A stretch of DNA of 64,000 bases from an uncultured bacterium (GCA_905216055.1 CAJMSH010000001.1:1-64000); one strand, 5' to 3'; positions 42,245 to 51,553 are shown, counted from the stretch's first letter. Notes: generated by a model from the sequence alone, not told the origin. Numbers and translations are program-made.

Positions 42245-43171
42245 ATGATTTCTATATATAAATTTATATCAAGAATGATAAACAGCTTTATCAATATTTT
42301 GTTTATGGTTCAAATAGCTTTGATGATATTAGTCTTTTTGACCGCAACTTATTGGTTTTTGAATTTATTGGATATAACAGCATTCTCATTTGTTGAACCA
42401 ATAGCCAATGCAGTGTCTGATTTTGTAAAAATATTTTATAACCAATCAGTTAGTGTTGGAGGAGTGTTTATTGACGGCTCTTTATTATTGTTTGATATAG
42501 TTGCAATTGTAGTGGTTTTTGCTATTACAAGATTAAAGTATTATTGTCATCGTGCAATGGATTCTATAAAGATTTTAATAGATGGGTGTGAAGAACAAAA
42601 AGAAGAACAATTTAATAAAGAATTGCAAAAAGAAGTTGAGGCTAGTATTAGAAAATGTAATAATGTCGCAATTTTGGTTCAATTTAAAGCAAAAAATATG
42701 ATGGTAGATTCTTGCTGGGGCGGAGATGCTGAAGCAGGAGTTAAGGAAAAAGAAGAAGAAGCTTTTAAAACATTTTTTGCTTCTATAAAAAATTTGACAG
42801 GCTGCAAATTCGCAAAATCAGGAGATAAAATGTTAATTATGTTGAATGATTTTACAAGTATTGATAATGTATTGCATTTTATAGAATTGGCAGTAAATCG
42901 CATAAGAGTAAATATGCGCAAGAAAAGATGGCTTTTAATTGCATATATATCACTTGATGTATTTGATAATAATACTAATTTTAAAGTTGATGTGTATCCT
43001 TTGCTTGAAAAATTATTGACTCTAAAAATTCAAAATGAACCTGTATGTTTAGGTAATTTTTGTATGCGTTATGAGCTGAATAATGAACCAATGTACAAAC
43101 CATTTTTACGAGGCTCTTATAATATAATTGATCAGGAATGTGAAATATGGTCATTGGTTAAGAAAAATTAA
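42245..43171 (+). CDS. Membrane protein of unknown function downstream of panC
   Basis: 308 residues. Hydrophobic spans at about 12-42 and 77-98 are followed by a short coiled coil (EEQKEEQFNKELQKEVEA) and a soluble domain of about 180 residues. This contains NNVAILVQFKAKNMM, FAKSGDKMLIMLNDFTSIDN and LLIAYISLDVF, a spacing that recalls nucleotide-cyclase-like folds, but without recognisable catalytic residues. No family assigned. It is 7 nt after panC, so it is co-transcribed. Confidence 0.7.
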   Translation: MISIYKFISRMINSFINILFMVQIALMILVFLTATYWFLNLLDITAFSFVEPIANAVSDFVKIFYNQSVSVGGVFIDGSLLLFDIVAIVVVFAITRLKYYCHRAMDSIKILIDGCEEQKEEQFNKELQKEVEASIRKCNNVAILVQFKAKNMMVDSCWGGDAEAGVKEKEEEAFKTFFASIKNLTGCKFAKSGDKMLIMLNDFTSIDNVLHFIELAVNRIRVNMRKKRWLLIAYISLDVFDNNTNFKVDVYPLLEKLLTLKIQNEPVCLGNFCMRYELNNEPMYKPFLRGSYNIIDQECEIWSLVKKN

Positions 43172-43216
43172 CAGCCCTATTGATTTTTTTTAGTATTTAA
43201 AGTAATATTAATTTTG

Positions 43217-43330
43217 TAAACCGCAGACAGTTAGCGGGGGTGGGTAAAACTCATTACAGATGTTGAAGCCCGCTGTGATAAGTAAAATTGTTACAGTCCC
43301 CTTAATATACAAGCTAACCGAGGTGAAACA
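43217..43330 (+). ncRNA. Ribosomal protein L10 leader
   Basis: In front of rplJ the RNA contains ccgcagacagttagcggggg and, about 90 nt later, aagctaaccgaggtgaaac. The facing gttagc/gctaac and the closing CCGAGG are the hallmarks of the L10 leader that binds L10(L12)4 and represses rplJ-rplL. The enclosed arm is gcccgctgtgataag...ttacagtcccc. A terminator-like hairpin follows at 43365-43404. Confidence 0.85.
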
Positions 43331-43364
43331 GTCGAAATATAAAATATAGATTTGTTCACTTGTG

Positions 43365-43404
43365 AGATTTTGCGGTCCGATATTGGAAAAGCAAAATCTT
43401 TTTT
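43365..43404 (+). terminator. Attenuator hairpin of the rplJ-rplL leader
   Basis: Nine-base-pair stem agattttgc/gcaaaatct plus six T, between the L10 leader and rplJ. It could stop transcription when L10 is in excess. Confidence 0.75.
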
Positions 43405-43476
43405 AGTATTCGGGAAAATAATTAGGTCGAACAGATTGCTCAAGCAATCAAGAAATACAAACAGAAGGAGCTAAAC

Positions 43477-43998
43477 ATGGCAACAAAAGCTTTTAAATCT
43501 GAAAAAATAGATGCTATAAAAGCAAAAGCAGAAAAAGCCCAAGTAGCTATTTTAACTGAGTATAAAGGATATTCTGTAGAAGAAATTACCAATTTAAGAA
43601 GAAGCCTTCAAAAAGATGGCGGCGATTATATGGTAACAAAAAATACTTTAGCTAAAATCGCTTTAAAGGGTACTGATTTTGAAGTTCTTACTGATTCATT
43701 AACAGGACCTGTCGCTATTGCGTTTGGTTTTGAAGATCAAGTAAGCCCTGCAAAAGCAGTTGCAAAATTTATTAAAGATACCAAAAAAGGTGCTATTTTA
43801 GGTGGAGCTTTAGATGGTAAATTATTATCAGCTAAAGAAGCAGAAGCATTATCAAAAATGCCTTCAAAAGAAGAACTTCTTGCAAAAATTCTCGGTTCTA
43901 TCAATTCACCTGCTTCAGGTATCGTTGGATCTATCAATGCAGTTATGTCACAACTTACAAGAACTATGGCTGCTGTTAGAGACGCTAAGGCTCAATAA
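43477..43998 (+). CDS. rplJ: 50S ribosomal protein L10
   Basis: 173 residues. L10 forms the base of the L7/L12 stalk. The N-terminal rRNA-binding domain (AILTEYKGYSVEEITNLRRSL, then GGDYMVTKNTLAKIAL) and the C-terminal helix that holds L12 dimers (SQLTRTMAAVRDA) are intact. AGAAGGAG sits before the ATG. It is followed 47 nt later by rplL, and preceded by the L10 leader and attenuator. The usual neighbours rplK-rplA are about 9.5 kb away here. Confidence 0.95.
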   Translation: MATKAFKSEKIDAIKAKAEKAQVAILTEYKGYSVEEITNLRRSLQKDGGDYMVTKNTLAKIALKGTDFEVLTDSLTGPVAIAFGFEDQVSPAKAVAKFIKDTKKGAILGGALDGKLLSAKEAEALSKMPSKEELLAKILGSINSPASGIVGSINAVMSQLTRTMAAVRDAKAQ

Positions 43999-44045
43999 GC
44001 CTCTAAGATGTACAAAATTGAAAACAATTTAAAAGGAGAAAAATA

Positions 44046-44420
44046 ATGAGTAACGTAGAAACTATTTTAGAATCAATTGAAAAATTAACTTTATTAGAAG
44101 CAGCTGAATTAGTAAAAGCTATGGAAGAAAAATTCGGCGTATCTGCAGCAGCTCCAGTAGCAGTTGCAGCAGCTCCTGCAGCAGCTGGTGAAGCAGCAGC
44201 TGAAGAAGCATCTGAAGTATCAGTTATCTTAGCTTCTGCTGGTGCTAACAAAATCGCTGTATTAAAAGAAGTTAGAGCTATCACAGGTCTTGGCTTGAAA
44301 GAAGCTAAAGATTTAGTTGATGCTGCTCCAAAACCAGTTAAAGAAGGTATCAAAAAAGAAGATGCTGAAGCTATCAAAAAACAACTTGAAGCTGCTGGAG
44401 CAACTGTTGAAATCAAATAG
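44046..44420 (+). CDS. rplL: 50S ribosomal protein L7/L12
   Basis: 124 residues. N-terminal dimer domain (ESIEKLTLLEAAELVKAMEE), a long alanine-rich hinge (about 35-58) and the C-terminal factor-binding domain (SVILASAGANKIAVLKEVRA, then GLGLKEAKDLVDAAPK). AAAGGAG precedes the ATG. It ends the rplJ-rplL operon at a terminator; rpoB does not follow. Confidence 0.96.
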   Translation: MSNVETILESIEKLTLLEAAELVKAMEEKFGVSAAAPVAVAAAPAAAGEAAAEEASEVSVILASAGANKIAVLKEVRAITGLGLKEAKDLVDAAPKPVKEGIKKEDAEAIKKQLEAAGATVEIK

Positions 44421-44446
44421 TCAATTGATTATAAATGATTTAAAAA

Positions 44447-44475
44447 AGCTCCTCTTTTTAAGAGGGGCTTTTTTT
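44447..44475. terminator. rplL terminator
   Basis: Stem agctcctctt/aagaggggct with a seven-T tail; it also faces the end of the minus-strand nuclease gene. Confidence 0.88.
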
Positions 44476-45142
44476 ATATACAAATTTTGGAATATTCACA
44501 AAAATCGCACATTTTAGAACGTTCAAATTCTTCCGGAAATTGTGCATTTGTTATTTTGTCACAAATTTCAAGAAGTTTTTTTTCATAAATTTGTTCTTTT
44601 TCAGGTGTGAAATCAATTATACAATTTTGGTTATTTTTTAAATCAATGTAGATAAATTTAAGATTTTTTCCGTACATTTTTGAAGCGCTTAAAAGATATA
44701 TTGAGGTTTGATAATCATATTCGGGATTTTTAGGAATTGAACCTGTTTTGTAATCGAGAATGTAATAACCCCCTCCCTCGCAAATGCTGTCTCCCTCTCC
44801 TTTACTAGAGAGGTTATCTTTCATAAGAGCATCTAATCGTCCGCCAACCCAATAATTCCCAACTTTGCAGGACAAATTGTATTCTGAATTTACATAGGTT
44901 TTATTAAAAAATTTGTTTTGTTTTAGGATTTGCCACAGTTTTAATTCTTCACTGTTGAGAGCTTTTTCCATTTTTGAGATGTCATCTCCGCGAAGGTAAT
45001 AGTTTGCAAGTGCGTGAACTTTTTTACCTTTTTCAAAAAAACTGCTTTTTTGAGGTACGGAAATCTTTTCAATGTATTTAAAATAGTATTTTTTCGGACA
45101 GGTTTCAAAAGTTTTTAGCATATTGGGTGAAAAACTATTCAT
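44474..45142 (-). CDS. PD-(D/E)XK nuclease, Cas4/RecB-like
   Basis: 222 residues. FSPNMLKTFETCPKKYYFKY (3-23) is the N-terminal Cys-containing motif of RecB/Cas4-type nucleases. GGRLDALM (about 99-106) supplies the catalytic Asp, YILDYKTG (near 127) the D-x-K. The C-terminal C-x2-C-x5-C (MCDFCEYSKICI) completes a possible 4Fe-4S cluster. Between RLDALMKDN and YYILDYKTG there is an extra segment, LSSKGEGDSICEGGG, which looks like an in-frame insertion. The gene overlaps the helicase gene by 8 nt. Together they form an AddAB/RecB-like repair nuclease in two polypeptides. Confidence 0.85.
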   Translation of the reverse strand: MNSFSPNMLKTFETCPKKYYFKYIEKISVPQKSSFFEKGKKVHALANYYLRGDDISKMEKALNSEELKLWQILKQNKFFNKTYVNSEYNLSCKVGNYWVGGRLDALMKDNLSSKGEGDSICEGGGYYILDYKTGSIPKNPEYDYQTSIYLLSASKMYGKNLKFIYIDLKNNQNCIIDFTPEKEQIYEKKLLEICDKITNAQFPEEFERSKMCDFCEYSKICI

Positions 45143-48100
45143 TGTGTTCCTCCGTACAATCTAAAATTTCTGAAAAAATAAGACTTGGTTCTTGTTCAAC
45201 AATTTTTTCAAATGATTTTATTTTTCTGCTGGTTGTGAAATATAAATATTTTTTAGCTCTTGTGATTGCTACATACAACAATCTTAAGTTTTCTGATACC
45301 AATTCTTGCTTCATATCAAATTCTGATTTTGGTTTGTAATTAGGATTTAAACGTTTTAAGTTTTCTGTGAAATCAGAATTTTTTAATTTAATTTGATTGA
45401 AATCAAGTGTAAGATTTTTTTCTGACATTTCAGGGATAAAGACGTAATCGAATTCATCTCCTTTTGATTTGTGGAGTGTCATTATTTGAACTTTTCCTGC
45501 GAGAAATTCTTTATCGCTCTCATCTTCTTCCGAGAAGAATTTGAAACCGCTCAATGAAGGTTTCTTTGCAAGTTCTCCCAAGCGTTCTATTAGTGTTGCA
45601 AAATCTTTGTAATTCAAACTCAGCCGTTTTATCAATGTTGAAATAAGATATACGTTGGACTTTTCAATTTCTGAATTAAAGTAGTGGAGTCCTATTTTTA
45701 TTGCAAGTTCTTCAGGTGCAAGATAAGAAAATGAAAGCCAGTAACTTAAATCCCAATAAAATTGTCCAAGATTAATATCGTCAATAAAATCAGGATTTAT
45801 TTGAATAAACGGATTTTCATATTTTCTGATTTCAAGTCCAAGTCTTTGTTTATAAAAGCCCATTTCTGCAAGAATTTCGTAGTTGTCAGCAATTATATTA
45901 TTATCAAATGGATGAAGAATCATTTGCATTACGGCAAATATTGTTCTGAAAATAGTCTTTTGTTCAAGACTTTCACTTCTTGTAATACTTTTTAGTCCGC
46001 TGTTGTTGATGAAATTAATCCATTGCGCTACTTGGTAATTGCTTCTTAAAAGAATTCCTATAGTGCATTTTGGATCTTTTTTTAGAGCTGATTTGATTTC
46101 TCTTAAGATATAGTTTCTTTCTTCAAGCGGTTTTTCAAAAATTACAGAATGAAGTGCATTTTCAGAAATCGGATTTCTACCTTCAACAGGCTGCATAAAG
46201 ATTTCAAAGAAAGCGTTTTTTGTTTCGTTTTGAGAATCTGCCCATTTAACTAAATTATTCGCAAGAGTCCAGACATCTTTTGTGCAGCGTTGAGAACAAT
46301 TCATGCTGACATTGTTGCTTTCTTTTATAAATTTTCTAAAGCCTTCAACATCTGCATTTGAAAAAGTTGTTGTAATTGCTTGGTTTATGTCACCGCATCT
46401 GATTAAATTTTTATGTTTTGCGCTTAAAAGATTAATAAGTCGTTGTTGAATTGAGGAGGAATCTTGAGCTTCATCTTCAATAATGTATTCGCAAATATCT
46501 TGGTAATATTCTCTGATATCAGGGTTATCTTCAAGCAGTTTGACTGAAGATATCAGCATGTCATCATAATCTATTAAATTTGCTTCTTTTAATGTATTTT
46601 GGTACTCCTCAAAAAATGTTTTGAAGTTTTCGAGTTTTTTATCCATTGAATTATTAAATTCACAGCACCCGATTTTGAAGACTGAAATTCCTCTATCAAA
46701 TTCTTCTGTTTCTTTTTTCTTTAATTTTAGTTTATTTGAGATCTCTCTTATTATTCTTGTGCGTTGAGTGTCATCACAAATTTCAAAGTCTGAAGATAAT
46801 CCAAGTCTTTCAAAGTTGCCGTTTTCTTTTAATATTCTTAATGCGAGTCCATGGATTGTGCTAATATTTGGAAGCTGTGAATTATTTTGTCTTATATTTT
46901 TAATTCTGTCTCTGAAGTTTCTTGCAGCACTTTCCATATATGTCATAACAAAAATGTTTTCAGGATTAACTCCTTTATCAAGAAGTTTAATTATAAGCAC
47001 AAGTAATATTGTAGTTTTCCCTGCGCCGGGAACTGCAGAAATTGCCATTTGACCGTTTTTATAATCAAGTACGGGCTTTTGATCATCTCTTGGCATTATT
47101 TGGAAGCTTGTTGAATTATCTTCTGTTTGTTCTGCTATTTCATTAATTTTAATATATTCTTCTATACCACCGAAATTTTCTATCCCGTTTCCGTCAAACA
47201 GGCTTGAATATGTGTAAATATGTTCTGTCGCACAAAGAGTTAGTTTCCTTAAAATCCTTGCAGTTTTTTCTTTTGAAAGTTCAATATTATCATCGATTGT
47301 AAAGTCATCTTTTGCCCAGCCTCTTTGAAATACCCAAGCGTTATATAAAGGCCCTGTGTCGCTTTTAATCCATTCATCACTTGATATATCAAGCCATAGT
47401 TGATACTTTGTTTTAATTTGATTATCTATGATTTTTTGTGGGGTTGAAATTATTAAATCATTTGGCAAAATTTCTAAAGTAGAATATGGATTTTCTGAAA
47501 TTATGGAATTTTCTATTTGATTAATAATTTCATTTTGTTTGTTTTGAAAATCTTTGCCGAAGATATTTTCAAAATCTTGCAGTTGTTTTATAAAGAAATT
47601 GAATTTGTTTAATTCTATAGGATTAACTTCATAAAATTCTGCAAGCTCATTATATATATCAAAAACTTTTTCGGAAAGTTTTGAATTGCTGTTAGATAGT
47701 TGAGATAAGATTTCAAGGAATTTTTTATATTTTTCTGTGTATTCCTCAAGATTAAATTCGTGTTCTATTAATGTCCCTTTGAGATTAAAGTTTTCAAGAA
47801 TATCTCTGCAATATTTTAAAGGTATTCCTAAAAATCCTGATAAAACTACTCTTAAATCAAATTCATTAATCTGCATTGAATTGCTTAGCTTTAATATAGT
47901 TAGAATTGATTTTACAAGTTTATTTTGAATAAGTTTTTCACTCCCTGATAAAAACATTAAGTTAGTATGAATATTTTCTTTTAGAGAGAATTTCAACATA
48001 TCATCAATTACAGGAGTGATTATAGAAATTTCTGACGGCAAAATATTTTTGTTTAAAAGCTCTTTGATTTGTTTAATTGCTGCATCTATCATAGAAGCTC

Positions 48101-48998
48101 TTTTGGAAGGAGATTGAAGTGAAAAATTTTCAAGGGGGGTGATTTCTCCTTTGGTAATATTAGAAAACAAGTTTTCTGCATCTTTAAACATAATATTTTC
48201 AGAGGTAAGTTTTTGCACTTTTTCATTAAACAGGTCTTCAAATTTCCAAACTGCTGTTCTATCAGCACTTAAATATCCGGCACGACTTGCCCCCTTTTCA
48301 TCAAATGCAATAAAGGCTTCTTTAATTTGAGGAGCAAGGTGTGAGATAAAATCAAAACATACAGGAGTTATTTCATCTCCGTCATCTAAAATTAAGTATT
48401 TAATATTTTTGAAATAGTCAGAATTTTTATAAACGTAATTAAATACAAGAGTCTGTCTTAAATAATCAAAATCTCGCAAAGCAAGAGTTTTTGCAAGTAA
48501 CTTTTTTAATGCTTTTTTTGCATCTTCCGCAAAACTTTCGTTCAATACTCTTGAACGCCATTCAACTTCTTCATCCGTCAAATTATTCTGAACAATAAGA
48601 GAATATCTTCTAAATATTTGGTGTAAAAGTGATTTTTTCGAATTGTATCCTTTGAATGGAATTTCTTTTAAAATATTTTTTAAAATAAATTGAGAAACTT
48701 CAAGCCCTGCAAGATTTGGAAGAATTGTCGGGTTATCAAACGGATTGATATTTTCTAAAAATGCCCAGTTATCATTAATCGTGTTATAAACAAGTGAAAA
48801 AAATGAATGTACTTGTAATTTTTCAATGGAATCTATTTCAAGTTTTTCAAAAGTTTTATTTATGAAGTTTTGTTTAAGATTTGAGTTTTGAACAAGCACT
48901 AAAATTTCAGAAGATTTAATTCCTGAGTTTAATAATTTAGTATAAGCATTTATCAGAAAATCCGTTTTATTAGTGGATAAATCACCCGAAATTAACAT
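45135..48998 (-). CDS. Tandem SF1 helicase (UvrD/AddA-like) with degenerate N-terminal module
   Basis: 1287 residues. The C-terminal 660 residues are an active-looking UvrD-type helicase: Walker A AISAVPGAGKTT (K661), NISTIHGLALRIL, IDYDDML, DEAQDSSSIQQRL (Walker B), CGDINQAI, TLHKSKGDEFDYVF and RLLYVAITRAKK. The N-terminal 600 residues also follow a helicase-like plan (LISGDLSTNKTDFLINAY, VQVHSFFSLVY-like and LILDDGDEITPVC) but without GKT, resembling the inactive helicase half of AddB. The overlapping next gene supplies the nuclease. A role in processing double-strand breaks for recombination is inferred. Confidence 0.85.
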   Translation of the reverse strand: MLISGDLSTNKTDFLINAYTKLLNSGIKSSEILVLVQNSNLKQNFINKTFEKLEIDSIEKLQVHSFFSLVYNTINDNWAFLENINPFDNPTILPNLAGLEVSQFILKNILKEIPFKGYNSKKSLLHQIFRRYSLIVQNNLTDEEVEWRSRVLNESFAEDAKKALKKLLAKTLALRDFDYLRQTLVFNYVYKNSDYFKNIKYLILDDGDEITPVCFDFISHLAPQIKEAFIAFDEKGASRAGYLSADRTAVWKFEDLFNEKVQKLTSENIMFKDAENLFSNITKGEITPLENFSLQSPSKRASMIDAAIKQIKELLNKNILPSEISIITPVIDDMLKFSLKENIHTNLMFLSGSEKLIQNKLVKSILTILKLSNSMQINEFDLRVVLSGFLGIPLKYCRDILENFNLKGTLIEHEFNLEEYTEKYKKFLEILSQLSNSNSKLSEKVFDIYNELAEFYEVNPIELNKFNFFIKQLQDFENIFGKDFQNKQNEIINQIENSIISENPYSTLEILPNDLIISTPQKIIDNQIKTKYQLWLDISSDEWIKSDTGPLYNAWVFQRGWAKDDFTIDDNIELSKEKTARILRKLTLCATEHIYTYSSLFDGNGIENFGGIEEYIKINEIAEQTEDNSTSFQIMPRDDQKPVLDYKNGQMAISAVPGAGKTTILLVLIIKLLDKGVNPENIFVMTYMESAARNFRDRIKNIRQNNSQLPNISTIHGLALRILKENGNFERLGLSSDFEICDDTQRTRIIREISNKLKLKKKETEEFDRGISVFKIGCCEFNNSMDKKLENFKTFFEEYQNTLKEANLIDYDDMLISSVKLLEDNPDIREYYQDICEYIIEDEAQDSSSIQQRLINLLSAKHKNLIRCGDINQAITTTFSNADVEGFRKFIKESNNVSMNCSQRCTKDVWTLANNLVKWADSQNETKNAFFEIFMQPVEGRNPISENALHSVIFEKPLEERNYILREIKSALKKDPKCTIGILLRSNYQVAQWINFINNSGLKSITRSESLEQKTIFRTIFAVMQMILHPFDNNIIADNYEILAEMGFYKQRLGLEIRKYENPFIQINPDFIDDINLGQFYWDLSYWLSFSYLAPEELAIKIGLHYFNSEIEKSNVYLISTLIKRLSLNYKDFATLIERLGELAKKPSLSGFKFFSEEDESDKEFLAGKVQIMTLHKSKGDEFDYVFIPEMSEKNLTLDFNQIKLKNSDFTENLKRLNPNYKPKSEFDMKQELVSENLRLLYVAITRAKKYLYFTTSRKIKSFEKIVEQEPSLIFSEILDCTEEHNE

Positions 48999-49154
48999 TC
49001 ATACTCCTTCAAAAATAATTGTACCATGAACAATAAAAAAATATTTTTGTCCTCATCCTTCTGAACTATTGCATTTTTTTACTCGTTAGGCTATTATATA
49101 TCCATAAACGGAGAGAAGGTAATACAAAATTTTAAAAATGCATGGAGGTTAGTT

Positions 49155-49361
49155 ATGCAAGAATTACAAGACAAAATTGGACAATCAGCAGGTCAAATCT
49201 ACAATTATTTAAACAACAATGGAGAATCTTCATTCTCTAAAATGAAAAAAGAATTAGATCTTAAAGGCAACTTTGCAGATTTAGGTCTTGGCTGGTTAGC
49301 TAGAGAAGACAAAGTTGAAATCTCTAAAAAAGGTGCTTCTGTTAGCGTAAGACTTAAATAG
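49155..49361 (+). CDS. Small winged-helix DNA-binding-like protein (DUF2582 type)
   Basis: 68 residues. IGQSAGQIYNYLNNNGESSF followed by SKMKKELDL and GWLAREDKVEISKKG is a compact winged-helix fold seen in the DUF2582 family, found in many bacteria and archaea, function unknown. GGAGG lies before the ATG. It stands alone with its own terminator, suggesting abundant, independent expression. Confidence 0.8.
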   Translation: MQELQDKIGQSAGQIYNYLNNNGESSFSKMKKELDLKGNFADLGLGWLAREDKVEISKKGASVSVRLK

Positions 49362-49398
49362 TTTATTTTAAATTATTATAAATTAATTTTTGTAAAAA

Positions 49399-49426
49399 AG
49401 ACACTTTTTATTAGGTGTCTTTTTTT
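49399..49426 (+). terminator. Terminator of the winged-helix gene
   Basis: Stem agacac/gtgtct with a seven-T tail. Confidence 0.75.
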
Positions 49427-49434
49427 GTTGACAT

Positions 49435-49469
49435 AAAAAAAAAGCCTCTAATTTTATTTTAGAAGCTTT
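49435..49469 (-). terminator. Minus-strand terminator-like hairpin without a known gene
   Basis: Read on the minus strand, aaagcttctaa/ttagaggcttt is followed by a run of nine T. No minus-strand gene lies in the 650 nt it would terminate. Confidence 0.5.
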
Positions 49470-50124
49470 GTGAAATCTTTATGATTCCTCGTGTAAAAAG
49501 TAGGTAGAAAGTGTAGTAGGTAGTGTGAAATTTATTAATTCGCTTATTGCGTATTATTTATTTCTTACATATTAATAAAGTATTTCTAAAGTATATAATT
49601 GCGTAATATACTATATATTGTAACAAAACTTTACATAATAAATATTATAAGTATTAAAATAATTAACCAATTTAATTTATATGCCTCCGGCAGTGTCTTC
49701 CAGACAAGGGCACTTTAATATATAAATTAAAACTATTCGACCATTAGTGGAGCGAATAATTAATGTTAGCGAAACAACAACAAAACGAGTGCTGTTTGAG
49801 CGGTAAAGTTTTTAAGATTCTGAAACAAGTTCAGAATGACGAACATACTTGTGTATAAATACGTCACCCTGAATTTGTTTCAGGGTCTAAATTACATAAT
49901 GACAAAAATGTAGCGAGTTCACTCGTTTAGAGTTGAGCGTTACAATTAATTAATGAGCGTAATGACGGTCGAGAGTTTCTTTGTGGTACTTTCTTGTCGG
50001 TACAAGAAAGTACGGATATAAATTTCTTTAGTGAATATTAACGAGGCAATAATATTTATTATGTATCTTTATCTTATTTGTTTTTGTTTTATAATTGTTA
50101 ATATTAAAAAAGGATTAGGATTAT
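49470..50124. other. Gene-free interval with repeats
   Basis: No credible coding frame. It holds two REP-like palindromes (49815-49840, 49863-49887), a palindrome tactttcttgt/acaagaaagta at about 49988-50013, a small element gcctccggcagtgtcttcca near 49683 and several gagcg/cgctc fragments. It ends in the coaD promoter region (TATAAT near 50088). Confidence 0.6.
49815..49887. repeat. Pair of REP-like palindromes
   Basis: agattctgaaacaagttcag (49815-49840) and gtcaccctgaatttgtttca (49863-49887), matching the families at 92-281 and 6306-6755. Confidence 0.75.
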
Positions 50125-50604
50125 ATGAAAATCGCAATATATCCGGGTAGTTTTGACCCGATTACAAAAGGACATTTAGATATTTTAAAAACAGCAGCTG
50201 AAATCTTTGATAAAGTAATTATTGCAGTTGCAAAAAATCCCGCTAAAACAGGTTTTTTGCCTGTTGATGTTAGAGTTAATCTTATTAAAGAAAGCGTAAA
50301 AGATTTAGAAAATGTTGAAGTGGATTCTTTTGAAGGCTTAACAATTAATTACGCTAGAGAACGTAATGCAACAGTACTGATAAGAGGTTTGCGAGCTGTA
50401 TCTGATTTTGAATATGAAATGCAGCTATCTCAAGCAAATAGCGCTTTAGCAAGTGAAGTAAAGACTGTTTTTCTTACTACAAAACCAAAATACAACTTTA
50501 TTTCATCAAGCACAATAAAGGAAATATACCTTAATCATGGGGATATTTCAAAGTTTGTTTCGGAACCTGTGAATGAATATTTAAAAAATTCTCACAAATG
50601 TTAA
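50125..50604 (+). CDS. coaD: Pantetheine-phosphate adenylyltransferase
   Basis: 159 residues, standard. Adds AMP to 4'-phosphopantetheine in CoA synthesis. AIYPGSFDPITKGHLDIL (3-20) holds the T-x-G-H nucleotide site, then RGLRAVSDFEYEMQ near 91 and the ISSSTIKEI loop near 128. AAAGGA lies before the ATG. Together with panB and panC in this window it supplies part of the CoA pathway. A sigma-70-type promoter separates it from the next gene. Confidence 0.96.
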   Translation: MKIAIYPGSFDPITKGHLDILKTAAEIFDKVIIAVAKNPAKTGFLPVDVRVNLIKESVKDLENVEVDSFEGLTINYARERNATVLIRGLRAVSDFEYEMQLSQANSALASEVKTVFLTTKPKYNFISSSTIKEIYLNHGDISKFVSEPVNEYLKNSHKC

Positions 50605-50633
50605 AATATATAGATTTTTCCGTAACAAATTAT

Positions 50634-50662
50634 TTGACAATTAATATACGCTTATGTAGAAT
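50634..50662 (+). promoter_or_regulatory. Near-consensus sigma-70 promoter
   Basis: TTGACA (50634-50639), 17-nt spacer, TAGAAT (50657-50662), 26 nt before the GTG of the coiled-coil protein gene. Confidence 0.8.
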
Positions 50663-50688
50663 GTAATTAGAGTAAGAAAGGTATATGT

Positions 50689-51318
50689 GTGACAGCAATG
50701 CAACAGAACAACAATGGTGTATATGATTTATTAAAAATGTTAGAAATCTCTTTGGAGGAAGGTTTTCCAATTATTCCAAGAAAATTTACGGTTGTAAAAA
50801 CAAAAGAAATAGAAGCCTTGATAGATAGAATTTATGCTTCTTTACCGGTAGAAGTCCAAGAAGCACGTGCTTTTTTGCGCCGTAGAGAAGAATTACAGAT
50901 AGAAGCTCAACAAAAAGCAGAAAAAATTATTCAAGATGCCCAAGCAGAAGCTGATAGAAAATTGTCAGAAGCAGATTTTATAAAAGCTCTTGAAAGAGAA
51001 GGTGTAAGAATAAGAACTCAAGTTCAACAAGAATGCGAAGAATTAAAACGTAAAGCAATGGAAGAAGCCGATAACATCAGAGCTCAAGCTGTTGAAGAAG
51101 CTATGAAAACAAAAGAAGGTGCTGAGTTATATGCTGAACAAGTTTTGACAAACTTGGAGAAAAACTTGACTCAACAACAACAAATTGTTAAAAACGGTCA
51201 AGTTTACATGGAAAAACTTCGTACAGATTCTTTCGGAAGCTATGATATTCCTTCATCTTATACATCGGAAAGATCTCAAGCTTCTTCATCTTCAGATTCT
51301 GATTTTGTAATCAAATAA
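50689..51318 (+). CDS. Coiled-coil protein, DivIVA/ATP-synthase-b-like
   Basis: 209 residues, GTG start placed 7 nt after AAGAAAGG; an ATG three codons later is also possible. Residues 10-60 form a conserved-looking domain (YDLLKMLEISLEEGFPIIPR). About 60-170 is a long Glu/Ala/Lys coiled coil (AQQKAEKIIQDAQAEADRKL), and the tail is Ser-rich. Genes like this lie beside coaD in cyanobacteria and resemble DivIVA-type division-site scaffolds or the F-ATPase b subunit stalk. No membrane span is present, so a cytoskeletal or scaffold role is more likely. It has its own strong promoter and terminator. Confidence 0.7.
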   Translation: MTAMQQNNNGVYDLLKMLEISLEEGFPIIPRKFTVVKTKEIEALIDRIYASLPVEVQEARAFLRRREELQIEAQQKAEKIIQDAQAEADRKLSEADFIKALEREGVRIRTQVQQECEELKRKAMEEADNIRAQAVEEAMKTKEGAELYAEQVLTNLEKNLTQQQQIVKNGQVYMEKLRTDSFGSYDIPSSYTSERSQASSSSDSDFVIK

Positions 51319-51338
51319 GAAGATATAAAATATTTAAA

Positions 51339-51375
51339 AAATCAGTCGGCTATCCTGTCGGCTGATTTTTTGTAT
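51339..51375 (+). terminator. Terminator of the coiled-coil gene
   Basis: Ten-base-pair stem aaatcagtcg/cggctgattt with a six-T tail. Confidence 0.85.
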
Positions 51376-51553
51376 AAATGCTTATAGTTTTTTAACAAAT
51401 TGTTTGCAATTTATTTTGTTTGTTTTATTATGATAACATAAGCCGATTTAATTAGAATGTGAGTTAATCACATTCTTTTTTAAAGCGGAGGCTAAAAGCC
51501 AAAAATCTTAGTAATAAAGAATTTAATTAAATAACTGAAAAGGAAATAAAACA

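Noticed and set aside
44474..45142. Cas4-like nuclease considered as part of a CRISPR system
   Set aside because: No repeat-spacer array or other cas gene is visible; overlap with the helicase gene points to AddAB-like repair.
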